The notes under the pieces: model-generated
The model's input: the letters and a program-made list of their open reading frames with translations, nothing else
What the model was told of the DNA's origin: nothing
Databases searched by the model: none
From: Bartonella vinsonii subsp. vinsonii
Lineage (GTDB): Bacteria > Pseudomonadota > Alphaproteobacteria > Rhizobiales > Rhizobiaceae
Assembly: GCF_902825235.1 (NCBI RefSeq)
Contig: NZ_CADEAJ010000006.1
Coordinates: 47,152-111,151, forward strand
DNA: 64,000 bases
Reading direction: 5' to 3'
Translations under genes and position numbers: made by a program
Shown here: piece by piece, positions 29,198 through 40,912 of the stretch
Numbering within the stretch: position 1 is the stretch's first letter
Layout of the letters: every line of letters begins with the position of its first letter

Positions 29198-30709
29198 ATG
29201 ACATATAGAGATGCTCAGGGTCGGCTAAAAGGATGTAAGCCTGTTGCTGTGATCGATATTGGCTCAAACTCTGTTCGGCTTGTTATTTATGAGGGCCTTG
29301 TTCGTTCACCAACAGTTTTATTTAATGAAAAAGTTCTCTGTGGTCTTGGTCAAGGTGTTGCAAAAACTGGTTTTTTAGAAGAGAAATCAATGCAAATGGC
29401 ATTGCGAACACTGAAACGGTTTCGTACGCTTTGTCAGCAGATTGGAGCAGATGACGTCTATACAATAGCAACAGCCGCAGCACGAGAAGCAAAAAATGGA
29501 TTAGAATTTATTCAAAATGCCGAAAATGTCTTGCAAAATAAAATAGATCTTCTTTCAGGAACTGAAGAGGCACTTTATTCAGCATATGGAGTTATTTCTA
29601 CTTTTTACCAGCCAAAGGGGATCTCTGGAGATCTTGGTGGTGGAAGCCTCGAACTTATTGATATTGATCACTCTCATGTGGGTGAGGGGATAACTCTGCC
29701 TTTAGGTGGTTTACAGCTACAGTATATGTCCAATAATGATATTGCTGTTGCTACAAAAATTGCTCATGAGCATTTTAGTAAATCTGCTGTCATTCGTAAA
29801 AGCATGGCACGTTGTTTTTATGCAGTAGGCGGAACTTGGCGTAATTTGGCAAAACTCCATATGGCAACCAAACATTATCGGTTACCTGTTATGCATGGCT
29901 ATGAAGTTGATGCAGTTGAAATGGAAGATTTCCTGCGTTTTGTCGTGCGTGACAGTATCGATAATATGAAAGGAATTTCAGCTGTTTCAAAAAATCGCCG
30001 TCAGTTGTTATCTTATGGGGCGATTGTTCTTATTGAGCTTATTCAATGTATGAGATTTGAAAAGATTATCTTTTCTGGCGCAGGAGTGCGTGAAGGTTTT
30101 CTTTATTCACGGTTGCCGCAAGAGATTCGTCTTTCAGATCCTCTCATTGCAGCATGTACTGAAATGGCAATTCTACGGGCGCGTTCACCAAAGCAGGCAG
30201 AAGAACTCATTAATTTTACTACCAATGCTTTTGAGGTTTTTGGAATTTCAGAGACTGAAGATGAATGTCGTTACCGTAAGGCTGCCTGTCTTCTTGCGGA
30301 TATTGGTTGGCGTATCCATCCAGATTATCGGGGAAATGAAGCGGCACATCAGATAGCTCTGGGATCTTATCCGGGAATTTCTCATGAGGGACGTGTTTAT
30401 GCTGCGCTCGCTGTTTTTTTTCGTAATACAAGTTTACTCGTTGATGAAGAATCTCTTCCTATTTTTCAATTAGCAACGAGGAACATAATTGAGAAAGCAC
30501 GCATTCTCGGTGAAACTATGCGGATTGCTCACCTTTTTAGTGCTTCTACTGCAGGCATTTTACCCCATTTATCGTGGCATAAAAAAACAGATCATGTTGT
30601 TTTGCACATTCCGAGGTGTTATACTGATTTATTAGGAGAACGTCCTCTCGCGCGATTAAAGAAATTATCAAAAATAGTAAAACTGTCTCTTTCTTTTGAA
30701 ACATCCTGA
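29198..30709 (+). CDS. ppx: Exopolyphosphatase / pppGpp phosphatase family
   Basis: 503 residues, Ppx/GppA fold of the ASKHA superfamily. The phosphate-1 motif is VAVIDIGSNSVRLVIYEG and the phosphate-2 motif GISGDLGGGSLELIDI. A C-terminal HD-like helical domain follows (from about residue 310). It releases phosphate from polyphosphate ends and in some relatives also cleaves pppGpp. Co-transcription with ppk is near certain from the 6-base gap. It is convergent with rnd. Confidence 0.95.
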   Translation: MTYRDAQGRLKGCKPVAVIDIGSNSVRLVIYEGLVRSPTVLFNEKVLCGLGQGVAKTGFLEEKSMQMALRTLKRFRTLCQQIGADDVYTIATAAAREAKNGLEFIQNAENVLQNKIDLLSGTEEALYSAYGVISTFYQPKGISGDLGGGSLELIDIDHSHVGEGITLPLGGLQLQYMSNNDIAVATKIAHEHFSKSAVIRKSMARCFYAVGGTWRNLAKLHMATKHYRLPVMHGYEVDAVEMEDFLRFVVRDSIDNMKGISAVSKNRRQLLSYGAIVLIELIQCMRFEKIIFSGAGVREGFLYSRLPQEIRLSDPLIAACTEMAILRARSPKQAEELINFTTNAFEVFGISETEDECRYRKAACLLADIGWRIHPDYRGNEAAHQIALGSYPGISHEGRVYAALAVFFRNTSLLVDEESLPIFQLATRNIIEKARILGETMRIAHLFSASTAGILPHLSWHKKTDHVVLHIPRCYTDLLGERPLARLKKLSKIVKLSLSFETS

Positions 30710-30876
30710 TTTTTACTGTATTATTACGGGTTTTGATTGCTCTGCAGCATCATCTTTTAGTTGTTGAGTGGTATGTGCGATAATTGCATTCACTTTTATA
30801 CTAAATAAGGCAAATTACATCCTTAAGAAGACTTTTATAGCAATTCTCTGAATTACAAATAGCTCATTTTTGTAAA

Positions 30877-32031
30877 TTAAAACTGTTTGGTGCTTATTTT
30901 TCCATTATTAAAATAAAACCCTATCTGCCCCTTGAGCATTTGTTCAGCTTTTTGACCAAATATTTCATAGCGCCAACCATTCATAGCGGGAATATTTTTC
31001 TTTTTACATCCATTTGCTATTTTTTCTAAGTCATTGGAAGTTGCAATAATTTTAGGTGCAATACCGTTTTCATTTGCAACAAGTTTTAATAACACTTTGA
31101 GAAGATCGACAACGGCATTCGATGTCTCATTAAGTGGATTATATTTGGGAAGAGTGGGTACAGTAGCAAGATCAACTTCTAAACCTTCGTGGACAGCTTT
31201 TATTAACGTTTGTGCGATTGAGAATTTATCCCAATTTTTATTCAAGCTACGCAAACGTTTCAAAGCAGCTTCATCTTTTGGTTGTTGGATGGCGATTTCA
31301 ATAAGACATTCATCTTTCATGATGTGACGGCGTGGGATATTATATCTTCGTGCTTTGCGTTCACGCCAAGCTGCTATTTTTTGTAACACGGCAAGTTCAC
31401 GCTGTTTTTGTACTTTGCCTTTTACTTTTTTCCATGCTTCATCTTCAGGCATATCATAGGTTTTTGGAGTTAACAGAATCGCTATTTCATCATCCATCCA
31501 ATGAATGCGTTTGTTTTTTTCTAACTGCTTTTTTAATAAGAGATAAACGTCTCTTAGATAGGTCACATCAGCAAGCGCATAAAGCAGTTGTTTTTCGGAG
31601 AGAGGACGGTAACTCCAATCTGTAAAACGGGAGGATTTATCAATGTGATGACCTGTGCAGCGTTGTACAATTTGATCATAGGAGATAGAATCACCAAATC
31701 CACAAATTGATCCTGCTATTTGTGTATCAAAGAGAGGATAGGGAATGATTCCTCCAAGATGATAAATAGTTTCGATATCTTGACGTGCAGCATGAAAAAC
31801 TTTGGTGATTTTTTTATCTACCATGAGATCAAAAAATGCTTGTAAATTTATATCTTGTGCTATTGGGTCAATGAGTATTGTAACATCTGGTGATGCAAGC
31901 TGAATTAAACACAGTTGAGGCCAAAAGGTCGTTTCGCGGATAAATTCAGTATCTACCGTTACAAAATCTGAGTTACGTAGAGCAGCAATGGCAATTTCAA
32001 GATCTGTTGTTTGTGTAATAAGATTCATCAT
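30877..32031 (-). CDS. rnd: Ribonuclease D
   Basis: About 385 residues from the paired ATGs at 32031/32028 (MMNLITQTTDLEIA), which match the usual RNase D start. A longer frame begins at 32157, but that would leave no promoter room before the divergent aspS. The DEDDy exonuclease residues are present: D and E in FVTVDTEFIRETTFW, D in VFHAARQDIETIYHL, and Y/D in LYALADVTYLRDVY. An HRDC domain follows (HIMKDECLIEIAIQQPKD). The enzyme trims tRNA and other stable RNA 3' ends. No clear Shine-Dalgarno is seen at the chosen start. Confidence 0.93.
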   Translation of the reverse strand: MMNLITQTTDLEIAIAALRNSDFVTVDTEFIRETTFWPQLCLIQLASPDVTILIDPIAQDINLQAFFDLMVDKKITKVFHAARQDIETIYHLGGIIPYPLFDTQIAGSICGFGDSISYDQIVQRCTGHHIDKSSRFTDWSYRPLSEKQLLYALADVTYLRDVYLLLKKQLEKNKRIHWMDDEIAILLTPKTYDMPEDEAWKKVKGKVQKQRELAVLQKIAAWRERKARRYNIPRRHIMKDECLIEIAIQQPKDEAALKRLRSLNKNWDKFSIAQTLIKAVHEGLEVDLATVPTLPKYNPLNETSNAVVDLLKVLLKLVANENGIAPKIIATSNDLEKIANGCKKKNIPAMNGWRYEIFGQKAEQMLKGQIGFYFNNGKISTKQF

Positions 32032-32162
32032 TCTATTATAGCTAGATAAATTAAATTTGTCTTTTATTGACTTTTTTTTTGAGTCTTTATCCTCATATCT
32101 TGACAAATGGTTGTTAAAAAGCGTTTGTAACGCATGTGAAATTATAATCAAAGGCAAAAACT

Positions 32163-33953
32163 ATGCACCGTTATCGCAGTCATCATTGCGCTGCTCTTCG
32201 TAAATGTGATGTAGGAACAAAAGTTCGTCTTTCGGGATGGGTTCATCGTGTCCGTGATCATGGAGGAATCCTTTTTGTAGACTTGCGTGATCATTTTGGA
32301 ATCACACAGATTGTTGCTGATCCTGCTTCGCCAGCTTTTAAAATTATCGAAAAAGTGCGTTCTGAGTGGGTCATTCGTGTAGATGGGGAAGTGTGTGCAC
32401 GTTCTGAGGAAGTCATTAATACCTCTCTTCCAACAGGAGAGATTGAAATTTTTGCGAAAGAAGTGGAAATTCTTTCAAAGTCTGATGAGTTGCCTTTACC
32501 CGTTTTTGGCGAACCTGATTATCCAGAAGATATTCGATTGAAATATCGTTTTCTTGATTTACGTCGAGAAACTATGCACAAAAATATTATGCGGCGTACT
32601 GAAATTATTGCTGCTCTCAGACGATCTATGCAAGAGAGTGGTTTTACAGAGTTTATGACACCGCTTCTGACAGCATCATCACCGGAAGGGGCGCGCGATT
32701 TTTTAGTTCCAAGCCGTATTCATCAAGGAAAATTTTATGCATTGCCGCAAGCACCTCAACAGTACAAACAATTGTTGATGATGTCAGGTTTTGACCGTTA
32801 TTTTCAAATTGCTCCCTGTTTTAGAGATGAAGATCCACGGGCGGATCGTCTCCCTGGAGAGTTTTATCAATTAGATGTTGAAATGAGTTTTGTAGAACAG
32901 GAAGATGTTTTTGTGACAATGGAACCCATTATGCGTTCTCTTTTTGAAGAGTTTGCAAATGGAAAGCCTGTAACACAAAGCTTTCCTCGTATTTCCTATG
33001 ATGAAGCAGTGCGAAAATATGGTTCGGATAAGCCAGATTTACGTAATCCAATAGTTATGGAAGATGTTTCTCGGCATTTTTATGATTCTGGTTTCAAAGT
33101 TTTTGCTCAAATTTTAGCGAATGATAAGAATGCACAAGTTTGGGCTATTCCGGCTAAAACGGGTGGAAGCCGTGCTTTTTGTGATCGTATGAATGGATGG
33201 GCACAAGGTGAGGGGCAACCAGGGCTCGGTTATATTTTCTGGCGTGAAGAAGAAGGAAAGTTTGAAGGTGCTGGTCCTATTGCCAAAAATATTGGTGAGC
33301 AAAGGACTGAAGCACTTCGTAAGCAGCTTGGCCTTGAAAGTGGTGATGCCTGTTTTTTTGTAGCAGGAGATCCAAAGAAATTTGTATCTTTTGCCGGAGC
33401 AGCGCGTACACGGGTAGGAGAAGAATTAAACCTTGTTGATCGGGAATGTTTCTCTTTAGCGTGGATTGTTGATTTTCCATTTTTTGAATGGAATGAAGAT
33501 GAAAAAAAGCTTGATTTTGCACATAATCCTTTTTCTATGCCTCAGGGTGGGGAAAATGCTCTTGAGTGCCAAGATCCTCTTACTCTTAAAGCTTTTCAGT
33601 ATGATCTTGTTTGTAATGGTTATGAGATTGCATCAGGTGGAATCCGTAATCATTCACCAGAGATGATGCTTAAAGTTTTTAATCTTGCTGGTCTTTCTAA
33701 AGAGGTCGTAGAAGATCGCTTTGGTGCTCTTTATCGTGCATTCCATTATGGAGCACCACCCCATGGTGGTATGGCGGCGGGTGTTGATCGTATTATTATG
33801 CTTTTGCAAGGTGTTAAAAATTTACGTGAGGTTGCTTTATTTCCTATGAATCAGCAAGCACTTGATCTTTTAATGAATGCTCCATCTGATGTTTCTCCTT
33901 CACAATTGCGTGATTTAGGGATACGAATTGCTCCTGCTGCCAAAAATGATTAA
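32163..33953 (+). CDS. aspS: Aspartyl-tRNA synthetase, probably non-discriminating
   Basis: 596 residues, bacterial-type class II synthetase with an N-terminal OB anticodon-binding domain ([20 protein letters not shown]), motif 2 ([20 protein letters not shown]), an inserted GAD domain and motif 3 ([16 protein letters not shown]). The residue after RD in the OB fold is H33, the residue typical of non-discriminating AspRS, where E. coli has Leu; such enzymes also charge tRNA-Asn with Asp for later amidation by GatCAB. It is divergent from rnd. Confidence 0.96.
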   Translation: MHRYRSHHCAALRKCDVGTKVRLSGWVHRVRDHGGILFVDLRDHFGITQIVADPASPAFKIIEKVRSEWVIRVDGEVCARSEEVINTSLPTGEIEIFAKEVEILSKSDELPLPVFGEPDYPEDIRLKYRFLDLRRETMHKNIMRRTEIIAALRRSMQESGFTEFMTPLLTASSPEGARDFLVPSRIHQGKFYALPQAPQQYKQLLMMSGFDRYFQIAPCFRDEDPRADRLPGEFYQLDVEMSFVEQEDVFVTMEPIMRSLFEEFANGKPVTQSFPRISYDEAVRKYGSDKPDLRNPIVMEDVSRHFYDSGFKVFAQILANDKNAQVWAIPAKTGGSRAFCDRMNGWAQGEGQPGLGYIFWREEEGKFEGAGPIAKNIGEQRTEALRKQLGLESGDACFFVAGDPKKFVSFAGAARTRVGEELNLVDRECFSLAWIVDFPFFEWNEDEKKLDFAHNPFSMPQGGENALECQDPLTLKAFQYDLVCNGYEIASGGIRNHSPEMMLKVFNLAGLSKEVVEDRFGALYRAFHYGAPPHGGMAAGVDRIIMLLQGVKNLREVALFPMNQQALDLLMNAPSDVSPSQLRDLGIRIAPAAKND

Positions 33954-34323
33954 TAAATTGATTGCGGGTTGTTGCCATTTTTATCTACAGTGAAGCTTTC
34001 ATGCCTCTAAATTATTATCAATGTCCTTGTTTATAAAAAGCTTAATAATGTAAAAGAGCACGTATCTTATTGTTTATAAAACTTAATGTAGTGTTGCTAA
34101 ATATCGCGTTATTCTGAGAGACTTGGATGTGTACGCTTTAAATGCTTCGTAAAGTATGCATATAAAATTTTTCAAATTGATATAATTTTCTGTTCATGTT
34201 TTAATCGCAATGTTTATTTTTATATAGTCGATTTTTAATAAAAATAGTTGACTTATAGAAGTTTAACTGAAGAAATCTTATAGAATAATTGCTCGTTATT
34301 TTGGGAATTGTTGTCCTAATATT
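33954..34323. other. Gene-free stretch between aspS and parC
   Basis: About 370 very AT-rich bases. The right half must hold the parC promoter. A loose dyad is seen around 34228-34255 (AGTCGATTTTT ... AAAAATAGTTGACT). There is no convincing reading frame. Confidence 0.35.
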
Positions 34324-36573
34324 ATGTCTGATAAAATAAATTTATCTTTTGATAAAGAACATATTGAACCAATAGAATTACGTTCTGCTTTACAGGAACG
34401 TTATTTGGCTTATGCTCTTTCTACTATTACGCACCGAGCATTGCCTGATGTGCGTGATGGTTTGAAACCTGTTCATCGGCGTATTGTTCATGCTATGCGT
34501 TTACTCAAACTGAATCCAGGGCAATCCTATGCAAAATGTGCACGGATTGTCGGGGATGTAATGGGAAAATTTCACCCACACGGTGATGCATCTATTTATG
34601 ATGCATTAGTGCGTCTAGCACAGAGTTTCGCTGTTCGTTATCCATTGATTGATGGACAAGGAAATTTTGGTAATATTGATGGTGATAATGCTGCTGCTAT
34701 GCGGTATACAGAAGCACGCATGACTGAAGTGGCTGCGTTGCTGCTTGAGGGAATTAATGAAAATGCTATTGATTTCCGTTTAACCTATAATGAGGAAGAT
34801 GAAGAGCCTGTTGTGTTACCCGGAGCTTTTCCTAATCTTTTAGCGAATGGTTCATCAGGTATCGCTGTTGGTATGGCAACATCTATTCCACCTCATAATG
34901 TTGCTGAGCTTTGTGATGCAGCACTTCATTTGATTGCACATCCCGATGGAAATGATGCGGAATTAAATCAATTTGTGCTTGGTCCTGATTTTCCAACAGG
35001 TGGTATTTTAGTTGAGCCTAAAAAGAGTATTGAGGAATCTTATCGTTCAGGGCGTGGGTTCTTTCGATTGCGTTCGCGCTGGCATCAGGAAACTGGTAGC
35101 CGTGGTTCTTATGTGATTGTTGTTACTGAAATTCCCTATCAGGTTCAAAAGTCACGCCTTATTGAAAAAACAGCTGAGTTACTCCTTGCACGACGATTAC
35201 CAATGCTTGAAGATATTCAGGATGAATCGGCTGAAGATATCCGTATCGTGCTTATTCCCAAAAATCGTACTGTTGATCCTGCGCTCCTTATGGAGTCTCT
35301 TTTTAAATTAACGGATTTTGAAGTAAGATTTCCTCTTAATCTGAATGTTTTGTCTTTAGGAAAAATACCCAATGTTCTTTCTTTGCGTGAGAGTTTGCAG
35401 CAATGGCTCCAACATCGTCAAGAAGTGCTTGTTCGCCGTTCTCATTATCGGCTTGATCAGATTGATTGCCGATTAGAAATTCTCCACGGCTATCTTGTCG
35501 CATATTTGAATCTTGATGAGGTGATCCAGATTATTCGTGAAGAGGATGAACCGAAAAAGCAGCTCATCAACCGTTTTGAATTAACAGAAAATCAAGCTGA
35601 AGCTATTCTTAATATGCGTTTGCGTTCTTTACGTAAACTTGAGGAATTTGAAATTCGTAAGGAATTTGAAGCGCTGAAAACTGAAAAAGAACAACTGCAG
35701 AATTTGTTAGCTTCTCGTACAAAACAATGGAAAATAATTTCAGAGGAAATCATAAAAGTTCGTAAAACTTTTGGTCCTGATACTCTCTTAGGAAAAAGGC
35801 GGACAACATTTGAAGAAGCACCAAAGCATGATATTGATGATATTCATCAGGCAATGATCGAAAAAGAGCCTGTTACTATTGTTATTTCTGAAAAGGGATG
35901 GATGCGTGCTTTAAAGGGACACTTGAGTGATTACAAAGCACTTTCTTTTAAAGAAGGGGATTCTTTACAGATAGCATTTCCGGCGTTTACTACAGATAAA
36001 ATTGTGGTGATAAGCACTGGTGGAAAGTTTTTTACTATTGCTGCAAATAGTTTGCCAGGGGGGCGGGGGCATGGTGAACCCATTCGTATTTTAGTGGATA
36101 TGGATGATGAGCATAATGTTCTGACAGCTTTTGTGCATAATGCGCAGGAAAAGCTTCTTTTAGTTTCATCTCACGGAAATGGTTTTATTGTGTCTGAGGC
36201 GCAAGTCATTGCTAATACACGAAAAGGCAAACAGGTTATGAATGTGAAGTTTCCTGATAAAGTGAAGCTTTGTGTTCCGGTAAAAGGTGATCATGTTGCA
36301 GTGGTTGGAGAAAACCGCAAGATGCTTGTTTTTGCTGTTGAACAAATACCAGAAATGAGTCGTGGTAAAGGTGTTCGTTTGCAACGTTATAAAGAGGGGG
36401 GCATTGTTGATGCTAAAACTTTTAATTTATCAGAGGGTTTAAGTTGGCAAGATACAGCGGAACGCAGTTTTCATCGTCAAGCTGATGATCTCATTGAGTG
36501 GATGGGAACTCGTGCTGGAGGGGGGCGTTTGGTTCCAAAAGGCTTCCCAAAATCAGGGAAGTTTAGCAATTAA
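34324..36573 (+). CDS. parC: DNA topoisomerase IV subunit A
   Basis: 749 residues. ParC cleaves DNA and with ParE unlinks daughter chromosomes. The breakage-reunion domain shows [15 protein letters not shown], the quinolone-pocket helix [20 protein letters not shown] and the catalytic tyrosine Y128 in [12 protein letters not shown]. The shorter C-terminal beta-pinwheel distinguishes it from GyrA, which has a GyrA box and a longer tail. At the position of E. coli ParC Ser80 / GyrA Ser83 this protein has Ala89. It is convergent with the MFS efflux gene. Confidence 0.93.
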   Translation: MSDKINLSFDKEHIEPIELRSALQERYLAYALSTITHRALPDVRDGLKPVHRRIVHAMRLLKLNPGQSYAKCARIVGDVMGKFHPHGDASIYDALVRLAQSFAVRYPLIDGQGNFGNIDGDNAAAMRYTEARMTEVAALLLEGINENAIDFRLTYNEEDEEPVVLPGAFPNLLANGSSGIAVGMATSIPPHNVAELCDAALHLIAHPDGNDAELNQFVLGPDFPTGGILVEPKKSIEESYRSGRGFFRLRSRWHQETGSRGSYVIVVTEIPYQVQKSRLIEKTAELLLARRLPMLEDIQDESAEDIRIVLIPKNRTVDPALLMESLFKLTDFEVRFPLNLNVLSLGKIPNVLSLRESLQQWLQHRQEVLVRRSHYRLDQIDCRLEILHGYLVAYLNLDEVIQIIREEDEPKKQLINRFELTENQAEAILNMRLRSLRKLEEFEIRKEFEALKTEKEQLQNLLASRTKQWKIISEEIIKVRKTFGPDTLLGKRRTTFEEAPKHDIDDIHQAMIEKEPVTIVISEKGWMRALKGHLSDYKALSFKEGDSLQIAFPAFTTDKIVVISTGGKFFTIAANSLPGGRGHGEPIRILVDMDDEHNVLTAFVHNAQEKLLLVSSHGNGFIVSEAQVIANTRKGKQVMNVKFPDKVKLCVPVKGDHVAVVGENRKMLVFAVEQIPEMSRGKGVRLQRYKEGGIVDAKTFNLSEGLSWQDTAERSFHRQADDLIEWMGTRAGGGRLVPKGFPKSGKFSN

Positions 36574-36646
36574 ATTATAAAGGTGGAAAGGGAATGCTGT
36601 GTGGTTTTTTACCATGAGAGGTATTCTTAATCTTTTCAGACTAGTT

Positions 36647-37903
36647 TTATTCATGGGAATGACTGCTATATTGCCTAAAAAGACGCCCACGCTCTGCCCA
36701 TAAGACAAAAAGTATGGCGACGAGGCTAAGAAAGAAAAAACCTGCCGAATTGGGGATGGTTGTTTCATTAAATTGCTGTGCAATAAAAAAGCCAAGGCCA
36801 GTTGCAATAGATGTTTGAAGAAAACCAGAGACAGAAGATGCTGTTCCTGCAATTTCCCCTACTGATTCGAGAGCGAGTGTATTGAAATTGGCCATCATGC
36901 CGCCGCAAGCAAACATCAGTATACAAAACAACAGCATGTACAAAGGAAAAGGGATAATACCACCTGTTAAGATGGAGCCAATAAACCAGATGCATGAAGT
37001 GGCACAAAATAGCAAAAGCATAGTATGTGCGATACGTCGCATTCCAAGGCGTCCAACCAGCTGAGAATTAAAGAACGAAGATAAAGCTTGAAAAGCTGCA
37101 CCGATGGCAAACGCAATTGGAAACCAGAGGCCTAGATTATAAATCCCTTCATATGTCTGCTGCGATGTATTAACAGCGGTAAAAATACATCCTAAAATAA
37201 TGGAAGTTGCCAGTGTGTAGCAAAGTGTTGTGCGATTGGTGATAACAATCCATAAGTTATGTTTGATCGAAGAAAAGGAAAGAGAGCGTTGTCTATAAAG
37301 AGTTTCAGGCAAGCGCAATTGAATCCAAATCATAAGTCCAAAACCAATAATCGCCATGAATATAAAAATAAATTGCCAGTTCCCAAACAGTAGAATAGCT
37401 TGTCCTGTTGCTGGTCCAACCATTGGTGCAACAAGGAAAACCATCATAACGATAGACATAACTTCAGCCATTTTTCTACCACTATAGAGATCACGTACAA
37501 CAGAAACTGTGAGCACTCGCATAGCAGCTCCTCCCATACCTTGTAAGGCACGCAAAATAAGGAGTATAGAAAAATTGGATACAAAGACACAACCAATTGC
37601 TGTAAATGAATATAAAGCAAGAGCAATGAGAATAATCTTACGGCGCCCATAACGATCACTTATGGGACCGAAAAGTATTTGTGTGATGCCATAGCTAATA
37701 AGATAACCGGAAATGATATAATGTTGATCATTTTCATTTATAACATGTAAACTATTCAAAATGTCGGGCATGGCTGGCAGCATAATGTCAACGGCTATAG
37801 AATTGATAGCCATGAGTGCACCAATGAGAATAACAAATTCTTTATAACCAATTTTTTGTTTAATTGCGTCACTATGCTTCTGTTCGTCGATTGAATATGA
37901 CAT
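36647..37903 (-). CDS. Bcr/CflA-family multidrug efflux transporter
   Basis: 418 residues with about 12 hydrophobic helices, major facilitator superfamily, DHA1 group. Loop 2-3 carries FGPISDRYGRRKIILIALA, the standard MFS motif A, and helix 5 carries the antiporter motif VAPMVGPATGQAILLFG. Members export drugs such as bicyclomycin, chloramphenicol or sulfonamides by proton antiport; the substrate here is unknown. Downstream of grxD on the same strand after 86 bases. Confidence 0.9.
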   Translation of the reverse strand: MSYSIDEQKHSDAIKQKIGYKEFVILIGALMAINSIAVDIMLPAMPDILNSLHVINENDQHYIISGYLISYGITQILFGPISDRYGRRKIILIALALYSFTAIGCVFVSNFSILLILRALQGMGGAAMRVLTVSVVRDLYSGRKMAEVMSIVMMVFLVAPMVGPATGQAILLFGNWQFIFIFMAIIGFGLMIWIQLRLPETLYRQRSLSFSSIKHNLWIVITNRTTLCYTLATSIILGCIFTAVNTSQQTYEGIYNLGLWFPIAFAIGAAFQALSSFFNSQLVGRLGMRRIAHTMLLLFCATSCIWFIGSILTGGIIPFPLYMLLFCILMFACGGMMANFNTLALESVGEIAGTASSVSGFLQTSIATGLGFFIAQQFNETTIPNSAGFFFLSLVAILFVLWAERGRLFRQYSSHSHE

Positions 37904-37989
37904 ATGGCATCCTTGAAATAAAATTTCGACTGAACACAGCTCTATAAAAGACTGAATAAAATGAAAGATATCTATGACTTAAGAGATAT

Positions 37990-38322
37990 CTATGATTTGT
38001 TGCAGGGAATGTTCTTTTCCTTCAGAAATTCTTGCAATTCATTATTTTGAAACATTTCTTTAACAATATCACAGCCACCAATAAATTCACCTTTGATATA
38101 GAGTTGTGGAATTGTTGGCCAATTTGAATAATCTTTGATTCCTTGACGCAATTCGTCAGAAGTCAAGATATTAATTCCTTTATATTCTAACCCTAAATAA
38201 TCAAGGATTTGAACAACCTGTCCCGAAAATCCACATTGTGGAGCCTCGGGGGTTCCTTTCATGAATAAAATGACATCATTCTTTTTAATTTCGTTGTCAA
38301 TAAAATCATGAACAGTGCTCAT
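37990..38322 (-). CDS. grxD: Monothiol glutaredoxin (Grx4/GrxD type)
   Basis: 110 residues. The monothiol CGFS active site is visible as [13 protein letters not shown] (Cys30), with the TVPxxF-equivalent [20 protein letters not shown] later. CGFS glutaredoxins bind a [2Fe-2S] cluster with glutathione and partner with BolA proteins. A bolA-family gene lies 82 bases upstream on the same strand, supporting a Grx-BolA pair for Fe-S trafficking or iron sensing. Confidence 0.95.
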   Translation of the reverse strand: MSTVHDFIDNEIKKNDVILFMKGTPEAPQCGFSGQVVQILDYLGLEYKGINILTSDELRQGIKDYSNWPTIPQLYIKGEFIGGCDIVKEMFQNNELQEFLKEKNIPCNKS

Positions 38323-38404
38323 CTCTCTTCCTCGATATTGTATGTATATGCTCGTACTATTTTCTAATCTTATTGAGTGAATGAATGCAAGAAGAAATTT
38401 GGGA

Positions 38405-38638
38405 TTATTTTGGAATATGCGTTTGCAACATTAAAGCATGCAGGTCATTTCCCATATTTCCTTTAAGAGCATCATAGACCATCTTATGTTGCTGGACACG
38501 GCTTTTACCACGAAAACTTTCAGAAATAACTTCTGCAGCGTAGTGTTCTCCATCGCCAGCAAGATCACGAATTGTCACAGTTGCATCGGGAATACCTTCG
38601 CGAATAAGTGTTTCAATTGCGTGAGCACTCATTGCCAT
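38405..38638 (-). CDS. BolA-family protein
   Basis: 77 residues, the short BolA fold ([21 protein letters not shown] to the end). The conserved core [23 protein letters not shown] contains the histidine used for cluster binding with monothiol glutaredoxin. It sits between purL and grxD, the usual order in Rhizobiales, and is expected to act in a complex with GrxD. The second ATG (38632) is an equally possible start. AAAGGAGAATAATC before the first ATG is a strong ribosome-binding site. Confidence 0.92.
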   Translation of the reverse strand: MAMSAHAIETLIREGIPDATVTIRDLAGDGEHYAAEVISESFRGKSRVQQHKMVYDALKGNMGNDLHALMLQTHIPK

Positions 38639-38701
38639 GATTATTCTCCTTTATTTTTTTTCGTAAGAATAGCATATAGTCCAAGAAAAATGAAAAACCC
38701 T

Positions 38702-40912
38702 TTATTTTTCATCCATAAATTGTGGAAACCAACTTTCATAGGCTTGTGTAAGTTTGTCTACTGAAAGTGTTAATATTCCTTCTATGTTGAGCAAATTACC
38801 TTCAACTATACCAAGCTCTGTTAAAGAAACTGCGCTTGCTTGTGCAAGTTCTTTAAGGTCGTTGAGGGTATGAGGTTTGATGGCTAAGAGATAACGTCCT
38901 TGGTCTTCTCCAAAAAGCTCTGCATGAGGAGGGAATGTGTTGCTTAATTTGGCTTTAATACCTTTACCTGCTTTAATGACCATTTCTGCAAGTGCAAGGG
39001 CTAATCCTCCGTCAGAAATATCGTGAGCGGCATGAACAAAACCACGATGAATGACATCTCGAACAAATTCACCATGTTTTTTTTCAAGCTGTAAATCTAC
39101 ATAAGGTGGTGCGCCTGTCTCAATCTTCAAAATGTTACGCACGTAGATTGATTGTCCTAGATGAGAGCCGCAAGCTCCAATCAAAACAATATGATCTCCA
39201 TTTTGCATACCATTGATTGTTGCCATTTTAGACCAGTCGTCAAGAAGTCCTACACCAGCGATTGTTGGTGTAGGAAGAATGGCTTCTCCATTGGTTTCAT
39301 TATAAAGAGAGACATTGCCTGAAACGATAGGGAAGTCGAGGACTTTACAAGCTTCACCTATACCTTTAATAGCGAATACCAATTGTCCCATAATTTCAGG
39401 TTTTTCAGGATTACCAAAATTGAGATTATCTGTAGCTGCTAATGGTATGGCACCTGTTGTGCTGATATTTCGCCAGCATTCTGCAACGGCTTGTTTCCCT
39501 CCTTCATAAGGGTCTGCTTCACAATAGCGAGGTGTCACATCAGAAGAAAAGGCAAGGGCACGTTTGTCATTATTGCTTATACGAATGACACCTGCATCAC
39601 CACCTGGACGAACAAGAGTATTTCCTTGAATAAGTGTATCATATTGTTCATAAACCCATCGCCGTGAACTTTGATCAGCAGAATTTAATAGCGTGAGGAG
39701 TGCATCACCAAGATTTTCAACCCTTTTGACTTCTTCTACTTTAAGAGCCGCTTTTTTAATAGGTTCACTCCAAGGGCGATCGTAAATAGGTGCTTCATTA
39801 CCAAGTTCTTTGATTGGAAGATTAACGACTTCTTCCCCTTGATGGTATACACGGAAACGCAAATCATCTGTTGTTTTTCCAATAATGGAAAAGTGAAGAC
39901 CCCACTTATGAAAAATTGCCGCTGCTTGTTTTTCTCCTTCTGGTTTAAGCACCATGAGCATGCGTTCTTGGCTTTCAGAGAGCATCATTTCATAGGCTGT
40001 CATGTTTTCTTCACGAACGGGCACTTTATCAAGATTAAGCTGTATTCCTAAATTTCCTTTTGCTCCCATTTCAACTGCAGAGGATGTGAGTCCTGCTGCA
40101 CCCATATCTTGAATAGCAACAACAGCTCCAAGTTCCATAAGCTCTAAGCAAGCTTCAAGAAGGCACTTTTCTGTAAAAGGATCTCCTACTTGAACGGTTG
40201 GGCGTTTTTCATCAATTGAATCGTCAAATTCGGCTGAAGCCATTGTTGCTCCACCGACACCGTCACGTCCTGTTTTTGCTCCAAGATATACAACAGGAAG
40301 ACCTACTCCTTGCGCTTTGGAATAAAAAAGAGAGTCTGTCTTTGCAATACCAGCGACAAAAGCGTTAACAAGGATATTGCCATTATAACGCTCGTCAAAA
40401 TTGACTTCTCCGCCAACAGTTGGAACGCCAAAAGCATTACTATAGCCACCAATTCCAGAAACAACACCAGAAACAAGATGACGTGTTCGGGGATGATCAG
40501 GAGATCCAAAGCGCAATGCATTCATCGCTGCAACAGGGCGGGCGCCCATTGTAAAGACATCACGCAAAATACCTCCTACACCTGTTGCTGCACCTTGATA
40601 AGGTTCAATATAGGAGGGATGGTTATGGCTTTCCATTTTGAAAACGACGCATTGACCTTCACCAATATCAACAACACCAGCATTTTCACCAGGTCCTTGA
40701 ATAACACATTTTCCTTCTGTTGGAAGAGTTTTAAGCCATTTTTTAGATGATTTATAGGAACAGTGTTCGTTCCACATTGCAGAAAAAATTCCAAGTTCAG
40801 TAAATGTTGGCTCTCTTCCAATGAGGGTCAGAATATGTTGATATTCATCATTTTTTAGGCCGTGTTGTGCAACCAATTCTGGTGTAATGGCAATGTTATT
40901 GCAAAGATTCAT
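38702..40912 (-). CDS. purL: Phosphoribosylformylglycinamidine synthase subunit II
   Basis: 736 residues, the small (three-component) PurL that works with PurQ and PurS to turn FGAR into FGAM. It contains the duplicated AIR-synthetase-like ATP-binding halves, with [18 protein letters not shown] near the N-terminus, the glycine-rich [39 protein letters not shown], and [18 protein letters not shown]. It lies downstream of purQ on the same strand but across a 301-base gap, so it may have a separate promoter. bolA and grxD follow it. Confidence 0.97.
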   Translation of the reverse strand: MNLCNNIAITPELVAQHGLKNDEYQHILTLIGREPTFTELGIFSAMWNEHCSYKSSKKWLKTLPTEGKCVIQGPGENAGVVDIGEGQCVVFKMESHNHPSYIEPYQGAATGVGGILRDVFTMGARPVAAMNALRFGSPDHPRTRHLVSGVVSGIGGYSNAFGVPTVGGEVNFDERYNGNILVNAFVAGIAKTDSLFYSKAQGVGLPVVYLGAKTGRDGVGGATMASAEFDDSIDEKRPTVQVGDPFTEKCLLEACLELMELGAVVAIQDMGAAGLTSSAVEMGAKGNLGIQLNLDKVPVREENMTAYEMMLSESQERMLMVLKPEGEKQAAAIFHKWGLHFSIIGKTTDDLRFRVYHQGEEVVNLPIKELGNEAPIYDRPWSEPIKKAALKVEEVKRVENLGDALLTLLNSADQSSRRWVYEQYDTLIQGNTLVRPGGDAGVIRISNNDKRALAFSSDVTPRYCEADPYEGGKQAVAECWRNISTTGAIPLAATDNLNFGNPEKPEIMGQLVFAIKGIGEACKVLDFPIVSGNVSLYNETNGEAILPTPTIAGVGLLDDWSKMATINGMQNGDHIVLIGACGSHLGQSIYVRNILKIETGAPPYVDLQLEKKHGEFVRDVIHRGFVHAAHDISDGGLALALAEMVIKAGKGIKAKLSNTFPPHAELFGEDQGRYLLAIKPHTLNDLKELAQASAVSLTELGIVEGNLLNIEGILTLSVDKLTQAYESWFPQFMDEK

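Noticed and set aside
32032..32157. N-terminal extension of rnd
   Set aside because: It leaves five bases to the divergent aspS start, does not match the family, and is rich in Lys/Asp/Ser.
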